DNA of 64,000 nt, taken from positions 248,001 through 312,000 of the forward strand of contig JAEPQH010000001.1 of NCBI GenBank assembly GCA_017640605.1, given 5' to 3'. Within the stretch, counting starts at the first letter, position 1, and each line of letters begins with the position of its first letter. This DNA is from Balneolaceae bacterium. GTDB lineage: Bacteria > Bacteroidota > Rhodothermia > Balneolales > Balneolaceae. Of this stretch, positions 54,617-63,462 are shown piece after piece. The position numbers and the translations under genes were made by a program. The notes under the pieces were generated by a model. That model was not told the DNA's origin. It saw nothing but the letters and a program-made list of their open reading frames with translations, and ran no database searches.

Positions 54617-55366
54617 TTAATTGTTGTTATTATTGAGCGGAGGAACTTCAAAGTCAGTTTTGTCTTTTGATTCTTCGGCTTCTTTAGAATACTCCTGAAT
54701 TAATCCTTTTAAGCTTGTATCTGTTTTATCTTCAACTTCTAAGTTCTTTATAGGGATTACCAACCGAGTTTGCTCCCACTCGATAAATAGATCTAGTTCG
54801 TCTTCTCCAACGGTAGACTCTTCGGTATGTATGGTTAAACTCTCAACAGGTTGCTGAAGAAATTTTGGTTTAATTTTAAAACTTCCGATCTCCTGACTTC
54901 TCACATCTGCATTAATGTCGTTGCCCCAGTGCGAAATTGATTTCGACACGAAGATTTCCCAATCGAATCTACCTGGTATCGCATATAAACTATACCTCCC
55001 TTTTGGTAATACTATACCACCCATATCAACATCCGCCGTGGTATAAAACCGAGTTGGCTCATTAGCCCCTAATCGCCAAAGCTCATTATAGGGAACACGT
55101 TCTCCAATCATTTTTCTGCTTCTGAGCGATGGTTGACCGTAACACATCAACATTTCCCAGCCCTTTATTTTAAAACCGTGGCTTTCTAAAGGACTTAATC
55201 GCTCATCATAGGTCGGCATGGCTGTGTAGTCCATTTTGCACGAACCAATTGTTAGTTGTACGGGGATGTAATTGAACCTTGTGAAGAAGAAAAAAGCGAA
55301 AAGTGCCGGTAAAACCACTGCAAAAAGAAATATTAAGCCAACTTTCTTTGGATTGATATTAACCAT
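54617..55366 (-). CDS. DUF2911 membrane-anchored protein
   Basis: The 249-residue protein has an N-terminal membrane helix (VGLIFLFAVVLPALFAFFFF) and a DUF2911 domain: YGQPSLRSRKMIGERVPYNE, LWRLGANEPTRFYTTADVDMG (split) and LPKGRYSLYAIPGRFDWEIF. DUF2911 proteins are common exported proteins of Bacteroidota with unknown role. It ends in a short Asn run. It converges on the PLP enzyme gene with 6 bp between stops. Confidence 0.88.
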   Translation of the reverse strand: MVNINPKKVGLIFLFAVVLPALFAFFFFTRFNYIPVQLTIGSCKMDYTAMPTYDERLSPLESHGFKIKGWEMLMCYGQPSLRSRKMIGERVPYNELWRLGANEPTRFYTTADVDMGGIVLPKGRYSLYAIPGRFDWEIFVSKSISHWGNDINADVRSQEIGSFKIKPKFLQQPVESLTIHTEESTVGEDELDLFIEWEQTRLVIPIKNLEVEDKTDTSLKGLIQEYSKEAEESKDKTDFEVPPLNNNNN

Positions 55367-55424
55367 GATGTTCGTAAGTAGATGATGGGTTTAAAACGCC
55401 ATAATGTATCGCTTGCAAGAGTTA

Positions 55425-55460
55425 AATAAAAAAGCCACTTGGAAAATTAATCAAAGTGGC
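55425..55460 (-). terminator. Intrinsic terminator of the flotillin operon, now separated by an IS
   Basis: On the minus strand GCCACTT, a 13 base loop, AAGTGGC, then TTTTTTATT. It faces the flotillin gene, but an IS481-type element is inserted between them. Without the insertion it would lie about 30 bp after the flotillin stop codon. Confidence 0.85.
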
Positions 55461-55479
55461 CCTTTCTGCAATAATTAGT

Positions 55480-56748
55480 TGTAATAGCCACGACTTCATC
55501 TGACAGTCAGGGGTTAAAAATTAGGATTTGTTGTCGGGTTAGTGGTACTCAGATGTTGATCTTGTTCCACGATGGTTTTTGAATTTGATTCTTCTGGCTC
55601 TAACAGCTCCTTCGTGTGTTTCTTTGATTGCCAAGGTAGCTGATCGAGTTGTTTTTGCAAAGCCAGTTCTTTAGAGTCCTGCATGGTCTGCCACGGAGTC
55701 TTCCCGTAACAATATTTGCCTGAGTGTGTGCGCTCGGTGTTATACCATCCGAGCCACGCATCAAGCTCGCACTGTAGCTCCTCAATACTGGTGAACACTT
55801 TTTTGCGAAAGATTACTGCATAAAACTCCTCCTGAATGGTCCGGTGGAATCGCTCACAAATACCGTTGGTTTGCGGAGATTTCGCCTTGGTGCGGGTATG
55901 ATCGATATCTTCCAGGTCCAGATAGAGTTGGAAGGGATGGTTTTCTAGTTTACCACAATACTCGGTGCCCCGGTCTGTAAGAATACGAAGCAGGCGGATG
56001 CCTTGTTCTTCGTACATGGGTAAGACTTTGTCGTTGAGCAGGTCCGCAGCGGTGATCGCGTCCTTAGCCGAATAAAGTTTGGCCTCGGCCACCTTACAAT
56101 ACGTATCAATAAAGGTTTGTTGGTAGATACGCCCTACGCCTTTGATCGTGCCCACATAGTACGTATCCTGAGCTCCCAGATACCCTGGATGATGCGTCTC
56201 GATCTGCCCATGAGCCACCTTGGCTTCCTTAGCTTTTTCCATCGCCACTAACTGGGGTTCCGTCAGGATTATTCCGTCTTGAGCAACTTTTGCCTCCAGA
56301 GCTTTCAGGCGCTTTTTAAAGGTTTCCAACTCATGGCGCAACCAAATACTACGTACCCCGCCTGGGGAAATAGTAACGCCCCGTTTGGCCAGTTCGTTGC
56401 TCGCTCGCTTTTGCCCGTAGGCAGGAAACTCAAAAGCCATTTCCACTACCTGAGCTTCAATAGCAGGATCCACTCGGTTTTTATGATTAGGTTTGCGCCG
56501 CGAGAGCTCTTGCAGGGCCGCTTCTCCTCCGGCATCATACAAATCTTTGATCCGATAATAACTATCTCTTGAATATCCCATCGTACGACAGGCTTGAGAA
56601 ACATTATTCAGATGCGTGGCGAGCTGTAGTAATCCTACTTTAGTTTTGATTATTTTATCTGATGTAGTCATGATGTGTCTAGGTTTAGTTTTTAGAATGT
56701 TGCAATCCTAAAATATCCAAACTGTCAGATTTCATCGTGACTACTTCA
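55480..56748. mobile_element. IS481-family insertion sequence, 1269 bp, intact
   Basis: The two ends are imperfect inverted repeats: TGTAATAGCCACGACTTCAT on the left corresponds to the complement of the right end, TGAAGTAGTCACGATGAAAT, and both run into ATCTGACAGT. Directly outside each end is the same 7 bp, AATTAGT (55473-55479 and 56749-56755), a target-site duplication. One complete transposase gene fills the element. Fully conserved duplication means a recent insertion. Confidence 0.93.
55514..56671 (-). CDS. IS481-family transposase
   Basis: The 385-residue protein has N-terminal helix-turn-helix segments (ATHLNNVSQACRTMGYSRDSYY, split) and an rve/DDE integrase core: Asp in TFIDTYCKVAEAKLYS, Asp in ILTDRGTEYCG, Glu in NGICERFHRTIQEEF. 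The spacing fits IS481 (IS3-like DDE without frameshifted orfA/orfB). It is a single uninterrupted frame, so it should be active. Confidence 0.93.
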   Translation of the reverse strand: MTTSDKIIKTKVGLLQLATHLNNVSQACRTMGYSRDSYYRIKDLYDAGGEAALQELSRRKPNHKNRVDPAIEAQVVEMAFEFPAYGQKRASNELAKRGVTISPGGVRSIWLRHELETFKKRLKALEAKVAQDGIILTEPQLVAMEKAKEAKVAHGQIETHHPGYLGAQDTYYVGTIKGVGRIYQQTFIDTYCKVAEAKLYSAKDAITAADLLNDKVLPMYEEQGIRLLRILTDRGTEYCGKLENHPFQLYLDLEDIDHTRTKAKSPQTNGICERFHRTIQEEFYAVIFRKKVFTSIEELQCELDAWLGWYNTERTHSGKYCYGKTPWQTMQDSKELALQKQLDQLPWQSKKHTKELLEPEESNSKTIVEQDQHLSTTNPTTNPNF

Positions 56749-56764
56749 AATTAGTGTTAACAGT

Positions 56765-58579
56765 CTAAGTTTTTGGCGGTGTAGTTTGTGGGTTTTGATT
56801 ACTTGAAGGCTCTTGCTCTGGTGTAGTTTCTGACGATACTTTCGCTATCTCTTTGTTAACTACCTCTTCACTATTTGTTGATGATTTGGGAACTATTATA
56901 TCATCAGTATTCGTATCCAAAACTTTGGTTAAACCTTTGATACTGCCCGGTTCCAATCCAACTTCGTTTAAAATATTATCAACAACAGGAGCTAACCCAC
57001 GATATTTGAGCAAGCTATTAACCAGTTGATCGGCCATATTCCCATTGTTGCCCCCAGCAGTTGCAGCCCCGTTAGTATGACCTGCACCAACGAAATCACT
57101 GAGTCCGCCAACGTTAATCACCTTCATATCTGTAATTGCCTCCATCGGCTTAACAGAAGCTTCGATAATAGCAGCTGCATGTTTAATCGTTTTAAGCTGA
57201 ATTCTCATACGGATAATATCTTCCGAAAGTACATTTTCAGCCGCATTCAGCTTCTCATTACCTTCTGCTTCAACCGCGTAGCGTTCTTCATCGGCTTTTG
57301 CTTTTATCTTAATTGCTTCAGATTCTGCTGTTGCGGTTGTTTTAATAGCTTCGGCTTTATCTAACGCTGCAGATTTTTCTGCTTGTGCAGCCACTTTAAC
57401 CGTTACAGCTTCTTGCTCAGCTTTTTCGGTTGCCTTGATAACTGCAATTTCTTTATTCCTATTTGCAATTTCAGTCTCTTTAGCGGTAGCAACCTTTTCA
57501 TTAGCAGCTACTGCTTCGGCTTCAGCTAATCGAGCTTCTTTTTCTGCTTTCGATCGCTCCTTCGATTTATTAGCAACCGCGATATCTCTATCCTGATCGG
57601 TTATTTCAACCGTTTTTTCACGCTCGATATCTTTCTCCTTAATCGCCTGCTCGTTCAGGATTCTTTCTTCCTCTACCTCTCTATTTGCCTTAATTCTCGC
57701 AGTTTCAACTTCTTTTTCTGCAACAATTGTAGCCTCTTCTGCGAGTTTATCGTTTTCTGCTTTTTCTTTGGCGATTGAGCTTGCTTCTACGGCAGCTTGG
57801 TTTGCAATTGCGCGTTGCTGCGCTGCTCGGGCGAACTCTTCTTCTCGTTCTAGCTCAAGGCGCTCTTTTTCCGCCTCCAGATTCTTCTTTTTGATGGCTA
57901 CCGATGTATTCTGTTCGATATCATTTCGAACTTTCTTCTTCTCTTCGATGGTTTCGGTTAATTTCGTTAAGCCTGTGGCATCAAACGCATTGTTGGCATT
58001 AAAGAATTGTTTATCCGTTTGATCAAGTCCGGTTAGTGAAACCGTCTCCAATTCTAATCCATTTTTCTCAAGATCTGCTTTTACCGCATTCTGCACTTTT
58101 TGAACGAAATCGGTTCTCTTTTCATGAAGCTCTTCCATGCCCATTTCGGCGGCTACGGCTCTAAGTGCATCCACAAACTTACCTTCCATCAATTCTTTTA
58201 ACTGATCGGGTGAGATTGTACGCTGACCTAACGTTTGGGCGGCATAAGCGATGGCATCAACTTCCGGCTTTACTCGAAGGTAAAATTCTGCCGTAGCATC
58301 AACGCGCATTCTATCTTTCGTAATCAGTGCTTGTTCATTCTTTCTCGAAACAACCAAACGAAGTGTGTTCATGTTTACAGTGATAACCTCATGAAGCACC
58401 GGAAATACCAATGCCCCTCCATTCATCACCACTTTTTGTCCACCAAAACCTGTTCTTACAAAAGAAAGCTCTTTCGAGGCTCTTTTAAATAATCGGGCAA
58501 AAACTAACCCTATTACCAAAAGGCTTATTAAAACAGTTACAGAGATAAAAATGAAGTCGTTTGACGTAAATAATTCCAT
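56765..58579 (-). CDS. Flotillin / SPFH-domain protein (YqiK-like)
   Basis: The 604-residue protein has an N-terminal membrane helix (FIFISVTVLISLLVIGLVF), the SPFH domain at about residues 35-200 (VRTGFGGQKVVMNGGALVFP, LRLVVSRKNEQALITKD), and a long Glu/Ala-rich coiled coil to about residue 460 (repeated AEKEA, EAEKERLE types), with the GGLSDFVGA region after it. Flotillins organise membrane microdomains. With the adjacent gene it makes the yqiJ-yqiK pair. Its stop is 9 bp from the target duplication of an IS element that cuts it off from its terminator. Confidence 0.92.
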   Translation of the reverse strand: MELFTSNDFIFISVTVLISLLVIGLVFARLFKRASKELSFVRTGFGGQKVVMNGGALVFPVLHEVITVNMNTLRLVVSRKNEQALITKDRMRVDATAEFYLRVKPEVDAIAYAAQTLGQRTISPDQLKELMEGKFVDALRAVAAEMGMEELHEKRTDFVQKVQNAVKADLEKNGLELETVSLTGLDQTDKQFFNANNAFDATGLTKLTETIEEKKKVRNDIEQNTSVAIKKKNLEAEKERLELEREEEFARAAQQRAIANQAAVEASSIAKEKAENDKLAEEATIVAEKEVETARIKANREVEEERILNEQAIKEKDIEREKTVEITDQDRDIAVANKSKERSKAEKEARLAEAEAVAANEKVATAKETEIANRNKEIAVIKATEKAEQEAVTVKVAAQAEKSAALDKAEAIKTTATAESEAIKIKAKADEERYAVEAEGNEKLNAAENVLSEDIIRMRIQLKTIKHAAAIIEASVKPMEAITDMKVINVGGLSDFVGAGHTNGAATAGGNNGNMADQLVNSLLKYRGLAPVVDNILNEVGLEPGSIKGLTKVLDTNTDDIIVPKSSTNSEEVVNKEIAKVSSETTPEQEPSSNQNPQTTPPKT

Positions 58580-58589
58580 AAGTTTCTAT

Positions 58590-59243
58590 TTAATCGATTT
58601 TTATTGCTTTAAATATTGATTGATCGTACCCGGTTAATTGAACTTTTGTACCCTGTTCAAACTGCTCGGTATCGTTTTCCGGTTCTACCATGAAATAATG
58701 AAGTTGCCCAAATTGGTCCTTGTATTTCCCTTCAGCAGGAAGGCCTTTTTTTGCAGTGCCGGTATTAATCTCAATAATCTCGCCTACAAAGGTTTTTTCA
58801 GAAAGAGCGGTAGTTACTTCTTTAAAAATTTTAGCCCCCAAAAACTCAGAGATCATTTTATATACTGGAATTGCCCCTACAAAAGCTACTATGGTTGCCG
58901 CCCATGTTGGGGCTGGATTGTCAATTGTTCTTACCAACATACTTTGCCCCACATACCCTATAATCGAAAATGATGCTGCGTATACCACTGCTAAAATTAA
59001 GAGCGGTACATTTTTCACTTTAATCCAGGCTATATATTTGGAGATGAAGTTATCATTGATTTCAACATCTGCATCTGAATCTGCACCAATTCCAACATCA
59101 GTTGCATCAAATAAATTATCGATGATCTGAGAAAGCCCCGCCCCAATTAGTAAAGAACCGACTTCAAGTACCATTACAGCAGCCACAAAGCTAAATGCGA
59201 TTAAGAATGGTGTGTTATAATCGGCAAGTAAATAGTCTATCAT
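58590..59243 (-). CDS. NfeD/YqiJ-like membrane protein with OB-fold
   Basis: The 217-residue protein has several membrane helices (FLIAFSFVAAVMVLEVGSLL, VPLLILAVVYAASFSIIGYV, AATIVAFVGAIPVYKMI) and a C-terminal OB-fold domain at about residues 140-217 (EKTFVGEIIEINTGTAKKGL, ending QLTGYDQSIFKAIKID). This is the YqiJ/DUF1449 type of NfeD partner that accompanies flotillins. It lies 10 bp upstream of the SPFH gene, first in the operon. Confidence 0.88.
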   Translation of the reverse strand: MIDYLLADYNTPFLIAFSFVAAVMVLEVGSLLIGAGLSQIIDNLFDATDVGIGADSDADVEINDNFISKYIAWIKVKNVPLLILAVVYAASFSIIGYVGQSMLVRTIDNPAPTWAATIVAFVGAIPVYKMISEFLGAKIFKEVTTALSEKTFVGEIIEINTGTAKKGLPAEGKYKDQFGQLHYFMVEPENDTEQFEQGTKVQLTGYDQSIFKAIKID

Positions 59244-59298
59244 ACCCGAAATTTTACCTGTAAATAATGGTTTTTATCTTCATTTACCACTAAAAAAT

Positions 59299-59336
59299 AA
59301 AAAAGCCACTCCGAATTTAATCAGAGCGGCTTTTTT
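59299..59336 (-). terminator. Intrinsic terminator of the sdh operon
   Basis: Read on the minus strand, AAAAAAGCC-G-CTC, 12 bases, GAG-T-GGCTTTTTT-type pairing (one A-C mismatch on the plus strand), T-rich end. It begins 23 bp after the sdhB stop. Confidence 0.8.
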
Positions 59337-59358
59337 CCAGTGATTGCTCACTTGGATG

Positions 59359-60111
59359 TTAGCTAAATACAGCCTTTACGTAATCTTTTCTCATCTCAGC
59401 AATTGCTGAAATTGATATTTCTTTCGGACAAACTGCTTCACATTCGCCGTAATTCGAGCAGTCGCCAAATCCTTCTTCGGTCATTTGATCTACCATTGCA
59501 ACAACACGGCGGCTTTGCTCAACCTGTCCTTGCGGTAGTTGGCTTAGGTGCGCAATTTTTGCACCAGTAAATAATGATGCCGATGCATTTGGGCACGCTG
59601 CCACACAAGCACCACAACCAATACAGGTTGCATAATCAAAAGCGATGTCGGAGGTTTCTTTCTCGATCGGACGAGCATTTGCTTCTTGTGCCGAGCCAGT
59701 TTTAACAGATACATAACCACCGGCTTCAATGATTCGATCAAAAGCAGATCGATCTACCACCAAATCCTTGATTACAGGAAAAGCCGCTGCACGTGGAGGT
59801 TCAATGGTGATTTTATCTCCATGTTTGTAATTACGCATGTGAAGCTGACAGCACGCTGTTCCTTTTTTAGGTCCGTGCGCCTGTCCATTTATCACCAAAT
59901 TACAGGAACCACAGATACCTTCGCGACAATCGTAATCGAATTCGACAGGATCTTTTCCTTCAAGCTGAAGTTCTTCGTTCAGAACATCAAGCATTTCAAG
60001 AAAGGACATATGTTCGTTTACAGTGTCTAATGTTCGCTCTTCGAAATACCCTTTGGCTGTTGGGCCGTTTTGTCTCCAGTATTTCAGATGTACGGTAAAA
60101 TTCTTACTCAT
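59359..60111 (-). CDS. sdhB: Succinate dehydrogenase iron-sulfur subunit
   Basis: The 250-residue protein carries the 2Fe-2S motif [16 protein letters not shown] with the upstream DCREG and downstream CQLHM cysteines, and the ferredoxin-type 4Fe-4S and 3Fe-4S motifs [14 protein letters not shown] and [16 protein letters not shown]. It carries electrons from the flavin subunit to quinone. I start at the ATG of MSKNF; an upstream GTG is not needed. It is the last gene of sdhC-(GxxExxY)-sdhA-sdhB. Confidence 0.95.
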   Translation of the reverse strand: MSKNFTVHLKYWRQNGPTAKGYFEERTLDTVNEHMSFLEMLDVLNEELQLEGKDPVEFDYDCREGICGSCNLVINGQAHGPKKGTACCQLHMRNYKHGDKITIEPPRAAAFPVIKDLVVDRSAFDRIIEAGGYVSVKTGSAQEANARPIEKETSDIAFDYATCIGCGACVAACPNASASLFTGAKIAHLSQLPQGQVEQSRRVVAMVDQMTEEGFGDCSNYGECEAVCPKEISISAIAEMRKDYVKAVFS

Positions 60112-60177
60112 AACTTTAACTTTTGCCACAAAAACACGGAAACACTTTCTTCTCGTGCTTTTGTGATTTTATGGCTT

Positions 60178-62100
60178 TTATTTATACGATCTTTGTTTCA
60201 ACTCAACAAACTCGAACTCTAATGGTTCTTTATGCAGCTCAGTTTCAAGCTGTCCATTCACTCGTTTAAATTCCCATGCTGATACATAAGAGAATTCTTT
60301 ATCATTACGGAGCGCTTCACCTTCTTCGGTTTGATATTCTTCACGCAAATGGCAACCACAAGACTCTTCTCTGTCGAGTGCATCTTTAGCCATCAATTCT
60401 GCTAACTCGAAGAAATCAGCAACTCTGAAAGCAAATTCCAGATACTTATTGTAGTTGTTCTTCTCGCCCGGTACATACACATCTTTCCAAAATTCTTCAC
60501 GAAGGGCTTGTATCTCTTTAATTGCAGACTCTAAACCTTCTTTCGAACGCTGAATTCCGATTTTATCCCAAACAATCTTACCTAGAGACCGGTGGAAATC
60601 GATGATGGTACGCTTTCCTTTAATGCTTAGTAATTTGTCGATGTCATCTTGAGCTTTCTTCGCAGCTTCGTCGAAGGCTTCGTGATCGGTTCCATATCGA
60701 GTACCCGGTTTCACATCAGCCAAATAATTTCCGATAGTAGCAGGTAGCACAAAATAACCATCCGATAATCCTTGCATCAAAGCACTAGCTCCCAAACGGT
60801 TTGCACCGTGATCAGAGAAATTAGCCTCTCCTGCTGCAAATAAGCCCGGGATATTGGTCATCAAATTATAATCTACCCAAAGACCACCCATAGTGTAATG
60901 CACTGCCGGGAAAATACGCATTGGACGTTTGTATGGATTTTCGCCTGCAATATTTTCATACATATCAAACAGGTTACCATATTTGGCTCTGATGGTATCT
61001 TCACCATCGCGCTTAATGGCATCGCGGAAATCGAGATACACAGCTAAACCGGTTTCTCCAACTCCTAAGCCTTCATCGCATACTAATTTCGCATTTCGGG
61101 AAGCCACATCACGTGGTACAAGGTTTCCAAAACTTGGATATCGCTCTTCCAGGTAGTAATAGCGCTCCTCTTCTGGAATATCGTTTGGATGACGATCATC
61201 CCCTTTTTTCCGTGGCACCCAAACTCGACCATCATTTCTTAAACTCTCACTCATAAGAGTTAATTTCGATTGATAATCGCCGGATACCGGAATACACGTT
61301 GGGTGAACCTGTACAAAACATGGATTAGCAAATAACGCGCCTTTTCTGTGCGCACGCCAAGCGGCTGTAACATTACTATTTTTAGCATTAGTTGACAGAT
61401 AAAATACGTTTCCATATCCACCACTTGCTAAAACAACTGCATCGGCTTCATGCCGTTTGATTTCGCCGGTTACCAAATCGCGAGTAATAATACCACGTGC
61501 TACACCATCAATAATTACTACATCCAGCATTTCGTGGCGTGGGAAGTATTCGATATTTCCTTCCTCAACCTGACGCATCATACTTTGGTAAGCACCAAGC
61601 AATAACTGCTGACCGGTTTGGCCACGAGCGTAAAAAGTTCTGGAAACCTGAGCACCACCAAACGAACGGTTTGCAAGTAATCCAGAGTACTCACGCGCAA
61701 ATGGAACTCCCTGAGCAACCGCCTGATCAATAATATTGTTTGATACTTCGGCTAATCGATACACATTAGCTTCTCGTGATCTGTAATCGCCACCCTTGAT
61801 GGTATCGTAAAACAAGCGATAAATACTGTCACCATCGTTTGGGTAGTTTTTAGCGGCATTAATTCCACCCTGAGCTGCGATAGAGTGTGCACGTCTGGCT
61901 GAATCCTGAATGCAGAATGCTTTAACATTATAGCCCATTTCTGCTAAACTAGCTGCACCGGCGCCACCTGCGAGTCCGGTTCCTACAAAAATTACTTCAT
62001 ATTTGCGGCGATTATTTGGCGCCACAAGTTTCATATTCTTTTTATGCGATTCCCACTTGTGTTCCAGTGGGCCTTCGGGTACTTTCGATTCTAATTTCAT
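60178..62100 (-). CDS. sdhA: Succinate dehydrogenase flavoprotein subunit
   Basis: A 640-residue flavoprotein: dinucleotide motif [19 protein letters not shown], the flavin-attaching His in [19 protein letters not shown], catalytic [14 protein letters not shown], the FAD-binding [20 protein letters not shown] (exactly 20 shown), and the capping [15 protein letters not shown]. It oxidises succinate to fumarate. I start at [10 protein letters not shown], after an in-frame GTG. Between sdhC and this gene lies a GxxExxY gene. Confidence 0.96.
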   Translation of the reverse strand: MKLESKVPEGPLEHKWESHKKNMKLVAPNNRRKYEVIFVGTGLAGGAGAASLAEMGYNVKAFCIQDSARRAHSIAAQGGINAAKNYPNDGDSIYRLFYDTIKGGDYRSREANVYRLAEVSNNIIDQAVAQGVPFAREYSGLLANRSFGGAQVSRTFYARGQTGQQLLLGAYQSMMRQVEEGNIEYFPRHEMLDVVIIDGVARGIITRDLVTGEIKRHEADAVVLASGGYGNVFYLSTNAKNSNVTAAWRAHRKGALFANPCFVQVHPTCIPVSGDYQSKLTLMSESLRNDGRVWVPRKKGDDRHPNDIPEEERYYYLEERYPSFGNLVPRDVASRNAKLVCDEGLGVGETGLAVYLDFRDAIKRDGEDTIRAKYGNLFDMYENIAGENPYKRPMRIFPAVHYTMGGLWVDYNLMTNIPGLFAAGEANFSDHGANRLGASALMQGLSDGYFVLPATIGNYLADVKPGTRYGTDHEAFDEAAKKAQDDIDKLLSIKGKRTIIDFHRSLGKIVWDKIGIQRSKEGLESAIKEIQALREEFWKDVYVPGEKNNYNKYLEFAFRVADFFELAELMAKDALDREESCGCHLREEYQTEEGEALRNDKEFSYVSAWEFKRVNGQLETELHKEPLEFEFVELKQRSYK

Positions 62101-62134
62101 AAGCTTTTTTGACACAGAAACACAAAATCACAAA

Positions 62135-62542
62135 TTAATTGACGATTCTAGTAGTTCCACGTCCTATATTTTTAACGTTAAAGTTAATCAAATAACCAAG
62201 TCTTCTGTTAGTTAATCTTAAATGACTCAGAACTTGGGCTTTCCAAACAAGATTTACGATATCTACAGCTTTCAGTTCGCAAATCACACTGTCTTCCACC
62301 AATAGATCTAGGCGAAGACCTTCTTCAAATATTAATCCATCATAGTTAATCGGCAAAACTACCTGCCTTTCAACCTGCATGCCTTGTTTTTTTAATTCAT
62401 GTTCAAGGCAAACTTCATACACTTTTTCTAACAATCCCGGACCCAATGCTTTGTGCACTTTAAAAGCACAATCCACCAATACGCTACCAATTTGGTTTAG
62501 CCTTGCTGGGATTGCTTCATATTTTTCAGTGTTTTTGAGCAT
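62135..62542 (-). CDS. GxxExxY protein (PD-(D/E)xK nuclease-like)
   Basis: A 135-residue protein with the name-giving motif GPGLLEKVYEVCLEHELKK (G-x-x-E-x-x-Y) and a nuclease-like acidic core in LRLDLLVEDSVICELKAVD (D...E-x-K). Function of the family is unknown; a transferred or mobile origin is often suspected. Here it sits inside the sdh operon, between sdhC (12 bp) and sdhA (34 bp), where genes are normally contiguous. Confidence 0.9.
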   Translation of the reverse strand: MLKNTEKYEAIPARLNQIGSVLVDCAFKVHKALGPGLLEKVYEVCLEHELKKQGMQVERQVVLPINYDGLIFEEGLRLDLLVEDSVICELKAVDIVNLVWKAQVLSHLRLTNRRLGYLINFNVKNIGRGTTRIVN

Positions 62543-62554
62543 TAGTGGCAGAAT

Positions 62555-63259
62555 CTAATATGCTATTAATGACCCTTCACCGCCTGTGAAGTAAATGTAT
62601 AGTGGTATAAATATGAAACCGGCCATTATTACAATTGCAAAGGCATAAGCCGCAGTTTGAATTTTTTTTGAGGTATCGCCATGCTTCATTCCTAACGAAG
62701 TGAAAGCACTCCAAAAACCATGCGATAAATGTAAAATAGCCAGCCCAAGTACGCCTACATAACCAATTACTACCCATGTTTTCTGAAATTCTTCGATAAC
62801 CAATCTGCGCAAGTCTCTAACTTCTTTTCCACTTTCAGAAAGAACGGTTGAGTAATCAGCGCCAAATTTGAAATGAATGATGTGTAGCACTAAGAACACT
62901 AAAATTATGGTTCCGGTGTAAATCATACTTCTGGAAGCTAAACTTTGATGACTCGCTCCGCCTCGCGTTTTGTATTCGTTATATCCTTCTGGCCGGGCCT
63001 TTCTTTTGTTAAGCCAAATTGAGACTCCTAAAATTGTGTGATACAAAAAGAAGAATGCAAGACCGGCTTCAATTACATAAAGCAACGGTCCAAGACTCAT
63101 TAATTTATCAGTGTAAATGTTAAAGGCTTCAGCACTCCCGAAAATGGTAAGGTTACCGCCCAAATGCCCGATGAGAAACAGCATCAAACCAATGCCGGTA
63201 ATACCGGTCATAAATTTGCGTCCAACTTGCGAATTAATCGCTTTTAAATAAGATGGCAT
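62555..63259 (-). CDS. sdhC: Succinate dehydrogenase cytochrome b558-type subunit
   Basis: A 234-residue five-helix membrane protein of the fused single-anchor type (class B): GIGLMLFLIGHLGGNLTIF and the heme-ligand His residues in FFLYHTILGVSIWL, LVFLVLHIIHFKFG and LAILHLSHGFWSAF. The last motif binds one heme on the membrane side. It anchors SdhA-SdhB and passes electrons to menaquinone. It is the first gene of the operon. Confidence 0.93.
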   Translation of the reverse strand: MPSYLKAINSQVGRKFMTGITGIGLMLFLIGHLGGNLTIFGSAEAFNIYTDKLMSLGPLLYVIEAGLAFFFLYHTILGVSIWLNKRKARPEGYNEYKTRGGASHQSLASRSMIYTGTIILVFLVLHIIHFKFGADYSTVLSESGKEVRDLRRLVIEEFQKTWVVIGYVGVLGLAILHLSHGFWSAFTSLGMKHGDTSKKIQTAAYAFAIVIMAGFIFIPLYIYFTGGEGSLIAY

Positions 63260-63462
63260 AGGTGTTAATATGTTTTATTAAGGTGCGTATCGGTGGTTTT
63301 TACTAAGTTTCAATAAAAATTGAAAACAGAACGTTCCGATAAATTTTGATATGAAAATCGTTCTTTTATGTTCTAATTACAAGGTAGAATCAGACTAAAT
63401 AAGTGCAGTTTTATCCTATCTTACGGCTATACAATTCCCTCATTTCTCATTCAATTTAGATC

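Noticed and set aside
62101-62115. Upstream GTG start for sdhA
   Set aside because: The ATG five codons later matches the family's N-terminus and the extra residues come from the CACA-rich spacer.
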